Positions 11,083 to 20,403 of a DNA stretch of 64,000 nt are shown here, piece by piece. Made by a program: the position numbers and the translations under genes. The notes under the pieces are model-generated. The model had not been told where the DNA came from. It made no database searches and saw nothing but the letters and a program-made list of their open reading frames with translations. Numbering within the stretch: position 1 is the first letter of the stretch; every line of letters begins with the position of its first letter. Source of the DNA: Pseudomonas saudiphocaensis (GTDB lineage: Bacteria > Pseudomonadota > Gammaproteobacteria > Pseudomonadales > Pseudomonadaceae). The stretch spans positions 2,480,001 to 2,544,000 of the forward strand of contig NZ_CCSF01000001.1 in the NCBI RefSeq assembly GCF_000756775.1, written 5' to 3'.

Positions 11083-11964
11083 ATGACCCGTACCGTTACC
11101 GTCGCCGCCACTCAGATGGCGTGCTCCTGGGATCGCCAGGCGAACATCGCCAAGGCCGAACAGCTTGTCCGCGAAGCCGCCGGCAAAGGTGCCCAGGTGA
11201 TCCTGATCCAGGAACTGTTCGAGACGCCCTACTTCTGCCAGAAGCCCAACCCCGAATATCTGCAGCTGGCCACCCCGGTAGAGGAAAACCCGGCGATCCT
11301 GCATTTCCAGAAGATCGCCAAGGAGCTGGCCGTGGTGTTGCCGATCAGCTTCTTCGAGCTGGCCGGGCGCGCCCGCTTCAACTCCATCGCCATCATCGAT
11401 GCCGACGGCTCGCTGCTGGGCGTCTACCGCAAGAGCCACATCCCGGACGGCCCCGGCTACCACGAGAAGTACTATTTCAACCCCGGCGACAGCGGCTTCA
11501 AGGTCTGGAACACCCGCTATGCGAAGATCGGCGTAGCCATCTGCTGGGACCAGTGGTTCCCGGAAACTGCCCGCAGCATGGCGCTGATGGGCGCCGAACT
11601 GCTGTTCTATCCCACCGCCATCGGCAGCGAGCCGCATGACCCGAACATCACCTCGCGCGACCACTGGCAGCGTGTCCAGCAGGGCCACGCCGGCGCCAAC
11701 CTGATGCCGCTGATTGCCAGCAACCGCGTCGGTACCGAGGAGCAGGACGGTTACGACATCACCTTCTACGGCTCCTCTTTCATCGCCGACCAGTTCGGCG
11801 AGAAGGTCGAGGAAATGGACCGCACCAGCGAAGGCGTGCTGGTGCACCAGTTCGATCTTGACCAGCTCGAACACATCCGCAGCGCCTGGGGCGTGTTCCG
11901 CGATCGCCGGCCGAATCTCTACGGTGCAATCAAGACCCTGGACGGCTCGCAGCCGTCCGAGTGA
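11083..11964 (+). CDS. aguB: N-carbamoylputrescine amidohydrolase (AguB)
   Basis: This 293-residue nitrilase-superfamily enzyme hydrolyses N-carbamoylputrescine to putrescine, ammonia and carbon dioxide. The Glu-Lys-Cys catalytic triad is visible: Glu in ILIQELFETPYF, Lys in YRKSHIPDGPG, Cys in VAICWDQWFPE. The sequence matches AguB throughout, including the family feature NPGDSGFKVW. It sits upstream of aguA, the previous enzyme in the pathway, with a REPIN repeat between them. GAGG precedes the ATG. It supplies putrescine for the adjacent spu enzymes. Confidence 0.95.
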   Translation: MTRTVTVAATQMACSWDRQANIAKAEQLVREAAGKGAQVILIQELFETPYFCQKPNPEYLQLATPVEENPAILHFQKIAKELAVVLPISFFELAGRARFNSIAIIDADGSLLGVYRKSHIPDGPGYHEKYYFNPGDSGFKVWNTRYAKIGVAICWDQWFPETARSMALMGAELLFYPTAIGSEPHDPNITSRDHWQRVQQGHAGANLMPLIASNRVGTEEQDGYDITFYGSSFIADQFGEKVEEMDRTSEGVLVHQFDLDQLEHIRSAWGVFRDRRPNLYGAIKTLDGSQPSE

Positions 11965-11978
11965 GCCAAAGCCATGCA

Positions 11979-12057
11979 TAGGGTGGAAAACCGCACAGCG
12001 TTTTCCACCGTTCGGAAACCCAATGGTGGAAAAGGTCTGCCGCCGTTTTCCACCCTA
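11979..12057. repeat. REPIN-like pair of REP units between aguB and aguA
   Basis: Unit 1 (11979-12009, plus) begins TAGGGTGGAAAACCGC and folds back on GTTTTCCACC. Unit 2 (about 12025-12057) is the same family in the opposite orientation, ending TTTTCCACCCTA. Together they form a REPIN-like inverted pair filling the gap. It belongs to the GTAGGGTGGA family seen elsewhere in the window. Confidence 0.7.
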
Positions 12058-12072
12058 TCGACGGATATCGTC

Positions 12073-13170
12073 ATGACCACCCTGACCTCCACACCCCGCG
12101 CCGACGGCTACTTCATGCCCGCCGAGTGGGCGCCGCACAGCCAGACCTGGATGGTCTGGCCCGAGCGCCCGGACAACTGGCGCGAACAGGGCGTACCGGC
12201 GCAGGCGGCCTTTGCCGCCGTGGCGCGTGCCATTGCCCGTTTCGAGCCGGTAACGGTCTGCGCCAGTGCCGGGCAGTACCTGAACGCCTGCCAACAGCTG
12301 GATGACCCACATATTCGCGTGGTAGAAATCAGCAGCGACGACGCCTGGGTGCGCGACACCGGCCCGACCTTCGTCATTGATGGCAAGGGCGGCCTGCGCG
12401 GCGTCGACTGGACGTTCAACGCCTGGGGCGGCCTGGACGGCGGTCTCTATGCCGACTGGCAGACCGACGACCTGGTAGCGCGCAAGATCCTCCAGATCGA
12501 GCGACGCCAGCGCTACCGCACCGAGGGCTTCGTGCTTGAAGGCGGAGCAATCCACGTGGATGGCGAACGCACCCTTATCACCACCGAAGAGTGCCTGCTC
12601 AACCGCAACCGAAATCCGCACCTGTCGCGCGTGCAGATCGAGACGGTAATGGCCGAGCACCTGGCCATCGACAAGGTGATCTGGCTACCCCATGGCCTGT
12701 ACAACGACGAAACCGATGGACACGTCGACAACTTCTGCTGTTTTGTGCGTCCCGGCGAAGTGCTGCTGGCCTGGACTGACGATCCCGCCGATCCCAACTT
12801 CGAACGCTGTAACGCAGCGCTGCGCGTGCTGGAGCGGGAGCGCGACGCACGTGGACGCCCATTAACTGTGCATCGGATGCCGATTCCCGGACCAATTTAT
12901 GCGAGTGAGGCCGAATGCGCCGGCGTGCTGGCTATCGACGGCAGCCAGCCACGTGACCCTTCGATTCGTCTGGCCGGCAGCTATGTGAACTTCCTGATCG
13001 TCAACGGCGGCATCATCGCGCCGAGCTTCGACGACGCCCACGACAGCGAAGCCGAAAGCATCCTGCGCCGACTATTCCCCGAACATGAAGTGGTGATGGT
13101 GCCGGGCCGGGAGATCCTGCTTGGCGGCGGCAATATTCACTGCATTACCCAGCAGCAGCCGCTGCCCTAA
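12073..13170 (+). CDS. aguA: Agmatine deiminase (AguA)
   Basis: This 365-residue member of the guanidino-group-modifying (PAD-like) superfamily converts agmatine to N-carbamoylputrescine and ammonia. The catalytic cysteine lies near the C-terminus in [10 protein letters not shown]. Other conserved blocks include [21 protein letters not shown] and [11 protein letters not shown], where the histidine and aspartates act in catalysis and guanidinium binding. I chose the ATG at 12073 ([19 protein letters not shown]); the reading frame extends upstream only through the REPIN repeat. Its TAA stop is directly followed by a MITE-like element. Confidence 0.95.
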   Translation: MTTLTSTPRADGYFMPAEWAPHSQTWMVWPERPDNWREQGVPAQAAFAAVARAIARFEPVTVCASAGQYLNACQQLDDPHIRVVEISSDDAWVRDTGPTFVIDGKGGLRGVDWTFNAWGGLDGGLYADWQTDDLVARKILQIERRQRYRTEGFVLEGGAIHVDGERTLITTEECLLNRNRNPHLSRVQIETVMAEHLAIDKVIWLPHGLYNDETDGHVDNFCCFVRPGEVLLAWTDDPADPNFERCNAALRVLERERDARGRPLTVHRMPIPGPIYASEAECAGVLAIDGSQPRDPSIRLAGSYVNFLIVNGGIIAPSFDDAHDSEAESILRRLFPEHEVVMVPGREILLGGGNIHCITQQQPLP

Positions 13171-13310
13171 CAGGCCGTTGAAAAACGTAGGCGAGGCAGG
13201 CAAGACAAGGCAAAAACGGCCGAAAAAGCGCAGTTTACGAGTTGTAAATGAGCATTTTGAGGCCGTTTTTAACGCAGTATTGCCAACGCAGGTAGTTTTT
13301 CAACAGCCTG
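13171..13310. mobile_element. MITE-like repeat inserted at the aguA stop codon
   Basis: This 140-base palindromic element has terminal inverted repeats CAGGCCGTTGAAAAAC (left) and, read inward from the right, CAGGCTGTTGAAAAAC. It is flanked by CTAA at 13167-13170 and 13311-13314, consistent with a 4-base target duplication that includes the aguA stop. Internal arms AAAACGGCC/GGCCGTTTT make a long hairpin. It contains no coding capacity. A relative with the same ends and a different core is at 40234-40362. A YTAR-type target is typical of IS5-like transposition, so mobilisation by such a transposase is a guess. Confidence 0.7.
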
Positions 13311-13383
13311 CTAAAGCCGGACCTGGTGTGGTTCAGTAGGGGCGAAACGGGATTACGCGTTCGGCTGATCCAGCCACAGCTGG

Positions 13384-14382
13384 TCAGCCGACAATGACCT
13401 GGTTCTTACCCAGCCGCTTGGCGGTATACATCGCTGCATCGGCGCGGGCGAACATGGCGCTGAGGTCCGCGTCCTCAGCCTTGAGGTAGGTCACGCCGAG
13501 GCTGATGGTCACACTGAAACGCTTGCCACCAGGCGCGGTGAACGAAAGCCGCTGGACTTCTCGCTGCAGGCGCTCCCCTATCTGCTCGGCGAGATCCGGC
13601 TTGCAGCCAGGCAATAGCAGCGCGAATTCTTCGCCACCGATACGCCCGAACAGATCACCCCGCCGCAGTACCGCGGCGCCACACTGCGCAACGCGCTGAA
13701 GCACCTGATCGCCCATAGGGTGGCCGTAGTTGTCGTTGATTCGCTTGAAGTCATCAATATCCAGCAACTGGAACGCCAGCGGGGTGGCGTACTGCCTGGC
13801 CAGCTCGAACTCGCGATGGGCGCATTCGAAAAAGTGCCGGCGGTTGCTGCTCTGGGTCAGCACATCGGTGGTGGCCAGGCGCTGCAATTCACCTTCGAGT
13901 TGCTTCTTTTCAGTGATGTCCTCAGCGATACCAACCACGATCGACCCGCGCTCATGGTCGACGCCCTGGGCGACGAAACATTTATCGCTGATCCAGCGCA
14001 GCTGCCCATCACCACGGATGATGCGGTACTCGCGTCCCTCGATGGCACCCAGTTCAAGCACGTCGTACAAGGACTGTTCGGCATATTCGAGATCGTCGGG
14101 ATAGACGCTGTTGCGCCATTCATCGAAATCCGCCAGCAGCAAAGCTGCCGAGCGACCGAAGATGCGCTCATAGGCCGGGCTGACATAGACCATCCGCCGC
14201 GATTGCCCATCGAACGCCCACAGCACAGCATTGACGGCGCCCATCAACGTGCTGAACAGCTGCTCTCGCTCGCGCAGTCGTGCCACCTCGGCACGGGCAT
14301 GCATAAGGCCCAAACGGGCTTGCGTCTCGGTCGGTGGCTCGGTTTCCGTCACCAGGTCGCTTCGCTGCTTCAAGGGATACAT
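13384..14382 (-). CDS. PAS-domain diguanylate cyclase (GGEEF)
   Basis: This protein has an N-terminal PAS sensor of the PAS_3 type (about residues 45-160 in the 332-residue reading from 14382, including YVSPAYERIFGRS and GDGQLRWISDKCFV). A C-terminal GGDEF domain with an intact active site (FGRIGGEEFALLLPG) follows. It should make cyclic di-GMP from GTP. The inhibitory RxxD motif is not obvious. The start is uncertain: an ATG at 14391 and a longer reading from 14430 are also open, and none has a strong ribosome site. It is transcribed divergently from the kinase cluster, so a shared signalling role is plausible but unproved. Confidence 0.85.
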   Translation of the reverse strand: MYPLKQRSDLVTETEPPTETQARLGLMHARAEVARLREREQLFSTLMGAVNAVLWAFDGQSRRMVYVSPAYERIFGRSAALLLADFDEWRNSVYPDDLEYAEQSLYDVLELGAIEGREYRIIRGDGQLRWISDKCFVAQGVDHERGSIVVGIAEDITEKKQLEGELQRLATTDVLTQSSNRRHFFECAHREFELARQYATPLAFQLLDIDDFKRINDNYGHPMGDQVLQRVAQCGAAVLRRGDLFGRIGGEEFALLLPGCKPDLAEQIGERLQREVQRLSFTAPGGKRFSVTISLGVTYLKAEDADLSAMFARADAAMYTAKRLGKNQVIVG

Positions 14383-14614
14383 ACCTGCCATCCAAACAGA
14401 CGTCAGACCGACAGAGAACCGGTAGGTCATGACGCAATGCTGTTCAGAAAGTAGCGGAGATCCAAAGTTCCAGCCTGGTGGCTCAAGACAGGGACAGATG
14501 CGGCGAGGCTTTAATGGACGACAGCTGACGTATTGGGTGCAGCATGCGAGAATCTCGGCACAGATATCATTTAGCCATCACTCGCAAAAGCCGAGCTCTC
14601 TTTCCGGCGGTGCC
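14383..14614. promoter_or_regulatory. Divergent intergenic region between diguanylate cyclase and kinase cluster
   Basis: This gap separates two divergent signalling genes and must hold their promoters. I see no clear -35/-10 pairs or operator palindromes. The kinase reading frame stays open upstream across most of it, so the exact kinase start is the main uncertainty. Confidence 0.4.
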
Positions 14615-17530
14615 ATGCCCATAACCCGCACTTCACGCTCTGCCGATCCACGCTGGCTTCTCGGCATTGGCAGCCTTTTGCTGGTCTTGCTGTTCGGCGG
14701 CCTTGCGCTGAATGATCGCCAGGCCCGCGAAGCGGTTCTGAACCTGCAGAACGAGAATCAGGGCAAGCTGCAGGCGCTGGCTGTACAGAGCGCGCAGCAG
14801 CACCTGTTGCAGCAAGGTCGGCTCTTTGCCGCAACCCTCGCGGCAGACCCCGAAGTGCTGGATCTGGTGCGCCAGGCCGATCGGTGGTTAGGCCAGGGCG
14901 CATTGATCGACGACGAGGAGCTGCAACCTATCCGCGAGCAGTTGTTCAGGCGTCTGACGCCGGCTTGGCAAGCGCTACAAAACCACCGTGCGCTGCAGCT
15001 GCAAATCTACTGGGGCAAAGCCGGCATCAGCCTGCTGCGCATGCAGGATGCCGAAGCCTATGGCGATGCCGTCGCCGATCACCGCCCACTGCTCTATAAA
15101 GCGCTGCACCAGGGGCGGATTGTTTCCGGGCTGGATATCGGCAAGCACAGCGTCGGCAATCGCGCCATTGCCCCGCTACGCGCTGGCGACAGCCCGGACA
15201 GCCCGGTCATTGGTGCTCTGGAGGTCGGTTTTGGCATTCTCCCCGAGCTTTCCGTGCTGGGCGACCAGCTCGATGCAGGACTGGGGATTCTGCTCAACCA
15301 GGAAGAACTGGAAGAAATCTTCTGGACGCGTCCCGTAGGTGTCCGCCTCGACGGTTTGCAAGGCTGGTTGCTGCAGGCCCACTCGACGCCGCAGATTCTC
15401 CATTGGACGACCCAACGGGCGCTACTGACGCCAGGTGCGGGCCACAGGTTGCAACTGCTGGAAGCCGAAGGGCGCCGCTTTCTGCTGAACCAGATCCCTC
15501 TGCATGACGCACGTACGCAGAACGACTCCTCAAAGCCGCCAACGGTCGTTGTACTGGTCTGGCGCGACATCACCGCAACCATCGACGAGCACCAGCACAC
15601 CGAACGCCAACTCCTCATGAAATGGATGCTGGCCTGGCTGATCGCCGAAGCGTTGCTGTTGATTCTCGGCTGGCTGCTGCATCGACGCGCCGTCGTCCAG
15701 CGCCAGCACGACACGGCCCTGCGCGATAGCGAAAGCCGTTTTCGCAGCATGGTCAGCAACCTGCCGGGCGTGGTTTACCGGCGTGGCAGTGACAACGCCC
15801 GCACCTTGAACTATCTGAGCACCGGCATAGAGCGCCTGACAGGTTATCGCACCGAGGACTTCGCTCCGGGCCAGCGCAGCTTTCTCAGCCTGGTTCATCC
15901 GGAAGACCAGGCCTGCCTTGCTCAGGAGGACGGCGATTTCGAGCGTACCTACCGACTGATCAACGCCAAAGGCGAAACCCTCTGGGTCCAGGAAAGCCGC
16001 CGCGCGTTGCGCGATGCCGACGGCCGGCTGCTCTGGTACGACGGTTTCATCTGGGACGTGACTCAGCGCGTACTCGCCGAACAGGCCCTACGGGCCAGCC
16101 AGGAGCACCTGAGTTCGCTGTATCACCTGGCACCGGTGGGCATCATGCTGAGCCGCCTGGAAGATGGTGAACTGCTGGATTGGAACTCGGAACTGCAGCG
16201 GGTCAGTGGCTACTCCGCGGCGCAACTGGCCGGCTGCAATGTACGCAGCCTGCTGCCCGACCCACGCAATGGCCAGGCCGCCGTCAGGCAACTGCTGCAG
16301 AAGGGCTGTTACGGCCCCCACGAGACCGAGTTGCGCCGCCAGGACGGCAAGCCGGTGCCGGTGCTGCTCAATGGCACGCTGATCAGCGAAGCCGATGGCA
16401 GCCTGCTGGTCTGGTCCATCGTGCAGGACATCACCGCACGGGTCACCGCCGAGCGCGAAACCAGCGAACGTGAGCAGTATCTGCGCCTGCTGATTGCCAA
16501 TGTGGTGGACGCCATCGTCATCATCGACACGCGCGGCACTATCGAAACCTTCAACCACGCCGCCGAAGACATGTTCGGCTACGGCGAACAGGAGGTGCTG
16601 GGTCACAACCTGTCGATGCTGATGCCGGAATCGCACCGCAGTGCCCACAACAGCTATCTGCAGGACTACGAAAAGCACGGCACAGGGCGAATGCTGGAGC
16701 AGAACCGCGAGCTATCGGCGGTCCGGCGCAACGGTGAAATCTTCACCATCGAGCTGCGCGTCTCGGAGATCAGCCATGGCGGCGAGCGCAAGTTCATCGG
16801 CCTGCTGCGCGATATCACCGAGCGCAAGCGCATCGAGCGCATGAAGAGCGATTTCGTCTCGGTCGTCAGCCACGAACTGCGCACTCCGTTGACCTCGATC
16901 TCCGGCGCCCTCGGCCTGATCACCGGCGGTGCCCTGGGCGAGGCGCCTGAGGCCATGCGCCCAATGCTGGATATCGCGCAACAGAACAGCCTCAGGCTCG
17001 AACTTCTGGTCAGCGACCTGCTGGACATGGACAAGCTGGCCGCCGGCCAGATGCAGCTCGAGCTGCACACGCAGCCACTGGCACCCCTACTGCAAGAGGC
17101 GTTGCGCACCAACCAGGGCTATTTCAAACAGTACGGTGTTGGCTGCGAACTGGGCGAACTGGACACGGCCCTAGTGTCGGTCGACGCACACCGACTGCAA
17201 CAGGTGCTGGCAAACTTCCTCTCCAATGCGGCGAAATTCTCGCCGCCCGGGGAAGTCGTAACCTTGAGCAGCCAGCGTCTGGGCGAGCATATTCGCGTCA
17301 GCGTCACCGACTGCGGGCCGGGTATTCCGCAAACCTTCAGGGAGCACGTTTTTCAGAAGTTCTCCCAGGCCGACTCCTCTGATACGCGCCAGAAGGGCGG
17401 TACCGGCCTTGGCCTGGCAATCAGCAAAGAGCTGATCAAGCAGATGCAGGGCCGCATCGGTTTCGACGCCGAGCGCACCCGGGGCGCCTGCTTCTGGTTT
17501 GAGCTGCCCGTTCACGAGGCATCACCATGA
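14615..17530 (+). CDS. Membrane sensor histidine kinase with Cache-like and three PAS domains, the last FixL-like
   Basis: This is a 971-residue sensor kinase. Membrane segments at about 13-32 and 335-357 bracket a periplasmic double-Cache-like domain. PAS domains follow at about 373-490, 492-615 and 619-735, then HisKA (phospho-His753 in VVSHELRTPLTS) and an HATPase domain with TGLGLAISKEL. The third PAS resembles the FixL haem domain: His678 (RSAHNSYL) and Arg698 are 20 residues apart, as are FixL haem ligand His200 and distal Arg220. Oxygen or redox sensing is therefore a real possibility, by inference. The start MPITRTSRS is chosen to place the first membrane helix at the N-terminus. There is no receiver domain; the partner is probably the next gene. 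Confidence 0.88.
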   Translation: MPITRTSRSADPRWLLGIGSLLLVLLFGGLALNDRQAREAVLNLQNENQGKLQALAVQSAQQHLLQQGRLFAATLAADPEVLDLVRQADRWLGQGALIDDEELQPIREQLFRRLTPAWQALQNHRALQLQIYWGKAGISLLRMQDAEAYGDAVADHRPLLYKALHQGRIVSGLDIGKHSVGNRAIAPLRAGDSPDSPVIGALEVGFGILPELSVLGDQLDAGLGILLNQEELEEIFWTRPVGVRLDGLQGWLLQAHSTPQILHWTTQRALLTPGAGHRLQLLEAEGRRFLLNQIPLHDARTQNDSSKPPTVVVLVWRDITATIDEHQHTERQLLMKWMLAWLIAEALLLILGWLLHRRAVVQRQHDTALRDSESRFRSMVSNLPGVVYRRGSDNARTLNYLSTGIERLTGYRTEDFAPGQRSFLSLVHPEDQACLAQEDGDFERTYRLINAKGETLWVQESRRALRDADGRLLWYDGFIWDVTQRVLAEQALRASQEHLSSLYHLAPVGIMLSRLEDGELLDWNSELQRVSGYSAAQLAGCNVRSLLPDPRNGQAAVRQLLQKGCYGPHETELRRQDGKPVPVLLNGTLISEADGSLLVWSIVQDITARVTAERETSEREQYLRLLIANVVDAIVIIDTRGTIETFNHAAEDMFGYGEQEVLGHNLSMLMPESHRSAHNSYLQDYEKHGTGRMLEQNRELSAVRRNGEIFTIELRVSEISHGGERKFIGLLRDITERKRIERMKSDFVSVVSHELRTPLTSISGALGLITGGALGEAPEAMRPMLDIAQQNSLRLELLVSDLLDMDKLAAGQMQLELHTQPLAPLLQEALRTNQGYFKQYGVGCELGELDTALVSVDAHRLQQVLANFLSNAAKFSPPGEVVTLSSQRLGEHIRVSVTDCGPGIPQTFREHVFQKFSQADSSDTRQKGGTGLGLAISKELIKQMQGRIGFDAERTRGACFWFELPVHEASP

Positions 17531-17595
17531 GTTGTGTTTCTATCGACACATTGCGCATTGTTAGCTCATAGGCGCGTCTGACCCGGAGGTACCGC

Positions 17596-17982
17596 ATGAT
17601 TGAGCTGAAACGGATTCTGCACGTAGAGGACGACCCCTCCATCCAGGCGGTGGCCAAGGTGGCGCTGGAAGCGATCGGCGGCTTTCAGGTATTGAGCTGT
17701 GCGTCCGGGCAGCAGGCCGTGGAGGAAGTCGAGGACTTTGCGCCGCAGTTCATCCTGCTCGATGTGATGATGCCCGGCATGGGCGGCCCGGAGACACTGG
17801 CCAAGCTCGGCCAGCGGGTGGACCTGAGCACGATTCCGGTAGCCTTCATGACCGCCAAGGTGCAGCCCGGTGAAATCGAGAATCTGCGCAAGCTAGGTGC
17901 ACAGGATGTGATCATCAAGCCGTTCGACCCGATGCGCCTGGCCAGCCAGATTCAGGCAATCTGGAAAACCTGGCATCCATAA
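17596..17982 (+). CDS. Single-domain response regulator (CheY-like receiver)
   Basis: This 128-residue stand-alone receiver domain has the acidic pocket EDD at residues 11-13, phospho-acceptor Asp56 in FILLDVMMPGM, and the conserved Lys in VIIKPFDPM. There is no output domain, so it acts by protein contact or as a phosphate shuttle. It begins 65 bases after the upstream kinase with a CGGAGGT ribosome site. It is strikingly similar to the second receiver at 20400 (shared SCASG and D56 region), pointing to duplication of a kinase-receiver module. The most likely target is the Hpt protein at 20779, by inference. Confidence 0.92.
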   Translation: MIELKRILHVEDDPSIQAVAKVALEAIGGFQVLSCASGQQAVEEVEDFAPQFILLDVMMPGMGGPETLAKLGQRVDLSTIPVAFMTAKVQPGEIENLRKLGAQDVIIKPFDPMRLASQIQAIWKTWHP

Positions 17983-18009
17983 GTCACTGCGCAGCAAGAC
18001 GGAATAGAA

Positions 18010-20403
18010 ATGGAGTCTCCGAAAGCCAACCCGAAGTCGTCACGCGAGCTGTCACGGCTCGCAGCGCTGCTGCGCTACGACATTCTCGACAGCCCCAACG
18101 AAGACGCTTTCGACGATTTCACCCACTTGGCAGCGCAGATTTGCGGTACGCCCATCGCCCTGATTTCGCTGGTAGATGCTCAACGCCAGTGGTTCAAGAG
18201 CCGTTTCGGCCTGGACGTCAGCCAGACCCCACGGGAGATTTCCTTCTGTACCCATACCATCGAAGGCCAGGGCCTCTTCGAGATCAATGATGCGCAACAG
18301 GATCCACGCTTCCAGCACAACCCGCTGGTGACCGGCGCGCCGAATATTCGCTTTTACGCAGGCACGCCCCTGACCACCCCGGACGCCTACAACATCGGCA
18401 CTTTGTGCGTGATCGACAGCCGGCCACGCCAGCTCGACGCCATTCAGCGCGATGCATTGGAACGCCTCGGCCGGCAGCTGATGCGCCTGTTCGAGGAGCG
18501 CCTGCACGCACAACGCTATGCCGAGCAGGCAGCCATGCAGCAAGCGCTGCTCAACAGTGCCGCCAGCGCCATGCTGGTAACCACCACCGATGGCTTGATC
18601 TCAGCCGTCAACCCCACCGCTGAGCGCCTGTTCGGCTACAGCGAAGCAATGCTGCTGGATCATCCGCTGACCTCGGCGCTGTTTCCCCAGGAGGCACTGG
18701 CCCGCCGCGCGGCGATTCTCAGCGATGCACTGGGCGAAACCGTCACGCCGGGATTTGCCGTACTTACCGCACCGCTGTTCAAGGGCCGGCGGGAAGTCCG
18801 CGAATGGCACCTTCGCCATCGCAACGGCACCTCGATACCTGTGCTGGTGAGCATCTCGGCGATTCACGACGAATATGAATTGCTGCGCGGCTATATCGTC
18901 AGTGCCCACGACCTGGCTCATCAGGAACACCTGCAACTGCGCCTGCAGCAGATCGCCGCGCAGGTACCGGGAATGCTGTTCCAGCTTTGCTGGCACGCCA
19001 ACGGCCAGACCTCGTTTCCATACGTCAGTGAAGGCATAGAAGCCATCTACGGGCTGAGCACGGCGGATCTGGAGTCGAGCATCGGCCCGATCTATGCCAG
19101 GGTTTATCCGGATGATCGTGCACAGGTGCTGGCAAGCATCCGCCAGGCCGCCAGCACCCTCACGCCCTGGCATTTCGAGCACCGCATCGAACACCCGCGC
19201 AAAGGGCTGATCTGGGTCGAAGCGCGCGCCACGCCCTTGCGCCAGGCCGATGGCTCGGTGCTCTGGCATGGCCTGGTGACCGACATCACTGAGCGCAAGG
19301 CCGAACAGCTGGAGCTGGACAAGCAGCAGGAAATGAATCGCCGCCTGCTTGAGGCCCTGTCCGAAGCGGTGGTTGCCTGCGATGCCAAAGGCAACCTGAC
19401 GCTGTTCAACAACACCGCGCGGCTCTGGCACAACCTCGATGCGCAACAGCTGGCGCCCGGGGACTGGGCCGAGTATTACCATCTTTATCACGCCGACGGC
19501 ACGACGCCACTGCGCCCGGAAGAAGTGCCGCTGATGCGGGCTCTGCGCGGTGAACGTATCCGCAACGTGGAAATGACCATCGTCGTCAACGGCCACACCC
19601 GCTACGTACTGGCCAACGCCGACCCGATGCTTGCCTCCGATGGCCAGCAGAACGGTGCGGTAGTGGTCCTGCACGACATCACCGAGCGCAAGAACATCGA
19701 GAAGATGCAGCGCGAGTTCGTCTCCACCGTCAGTCACGAGCTGCGCACGCCCCTGACCTCCATCACCGCCTCGCTGGGCCTGATCTGCGGTCAGGTAATG
19801 GGCGAGGTGCCCGGGCATCTGCAGGAACTGCTGGACATCGCCCACCAGAACAGCAAGCACCTTAGCGCGCTGATCGACGACCTGCTGGATATCGACAAGC
19901 TGAACGCCGGCAAGATGCGCTTCAAGCTCGAACTGCAGCCCCTGCAGCCCCTGCTCGAGCAGGCCAGGCGCAATAATCAGGGCTATGCCAACAGCTACAC
20001 CGTGACCATCAAGCTCGGCGTTTGCCCGCCAATCCTAGTCAGGGTCGATGGCATGCGCCTGGTTCAGGTATTGAGCAACCTGTTGTCCAATGCAGCCAAG
20101 TTTTCTCCGCCTGGAGAAAGTGTCGATTTGTTTGCCGAGCGCGTCACCGAGAATCGAGTGCGTATCAGTGTCCGTGACCGCGGGCCGGGTATCGCCGACA
20201 GCTTCCGCGACCGAATCTTCAGCCGATTTGCCCAGGCGGACTCCTCCGATACGCGCCCACAGGGCGGTACCGGCCTGGGCCTGGCCATCAGCAAGGAACT
20301 CACAGAGCACATGGGTGGACAGATAGGCTTCGACTCAACCCCCGGCGCCGGTGCCTGCTTCTGGATAGAGCTGCCCTGTCAGTCCGGGAGCCTGCCCCGA
20401 TGA
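18010..20403 (+). CDS. Cytoplasmic GAF-PAS sensor histidine kinase
   Basis: This 797-residue soluble kinase has an N-terminal GAF domain (about 15-165, with the FCTHTI motif common in these GAFs). PAS domains follow at about 175-300, 310-430 and 440-555, then HisKA with phospho-His576 (TVSHELRTPLTS) and an HATPase region with GGTGLGLAISKEL. There are no membrane segments. Its catalytic half is closely paralogous to the kinase at 14615. It follows the first receiver by 27 bases and overlaps the next receiver gene by ATGA. The signal is unknown; the GAF could bind a small molecule. Confidence 0.9.
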   Translation: MESPKANPKSSRELSRLAALLRYDILDSPNEDAFDDFTHLAAQICGTPIALISLVDAQRQWFKSRFGLDVSQTPREISFCTHTIEGQGLFEINDAQQDPRFQHNPLVTGAPNIRFYAGTPLTTPDAYNIGTLCVIDSRPRQLDAIQRDALERLGRQLMRLFEERLHAQRYAEQAAMQQALLNSAASAMLVTTTDGLISAVNPTAERLFGYSEAMLLDHPLTSALFPQEALARRAAILSDALGETVTPGFAVLTAPLFKGRREVREWHLRHRNGTSIPVLVSISAIHDEYELLRGYIVSAHDLAHQEHLQLRLQQIAAQVPGMLFQLCWHANGQTSFPYVSEGIEAIYGLSTADLESSIGPIYARVYPDDRAQVLASIRQAASTLTPWHFEHRIEHPRKGLIWVEARATPLRQADGSVLWHGLVTDITERKAEQLELDKQQEMNRRLLEALSEAVVACDAKGNLTLFNNTARLWHNLDAQQLAPGDWAEYYHLYHADGTTPLRPEEVPLMRALRGERIRNVEMTIVVNGHTRYVLANADPMLASDGQQNGAVVVLHDITERKNIEKMQREFVSTVSHELRTPLTSITASLGLICGQVMGEVPGHLQELLDIAHQNSKHLSALIDDLLDIDKLNAGKMRFKLELQPLQPLLEQARRNNQGYANSYTVTIKLGVCPPILVRVDGMRLVQVLSNLLSNAAKFSPPGESVDLFAERVTENRVRISVRDRGPGIADSFRDRIFSRFAQADSSDTRPQGGTGLGLAISKELTEHMGGQIGFDSTPGAGACFWIELPCQSGSLPR

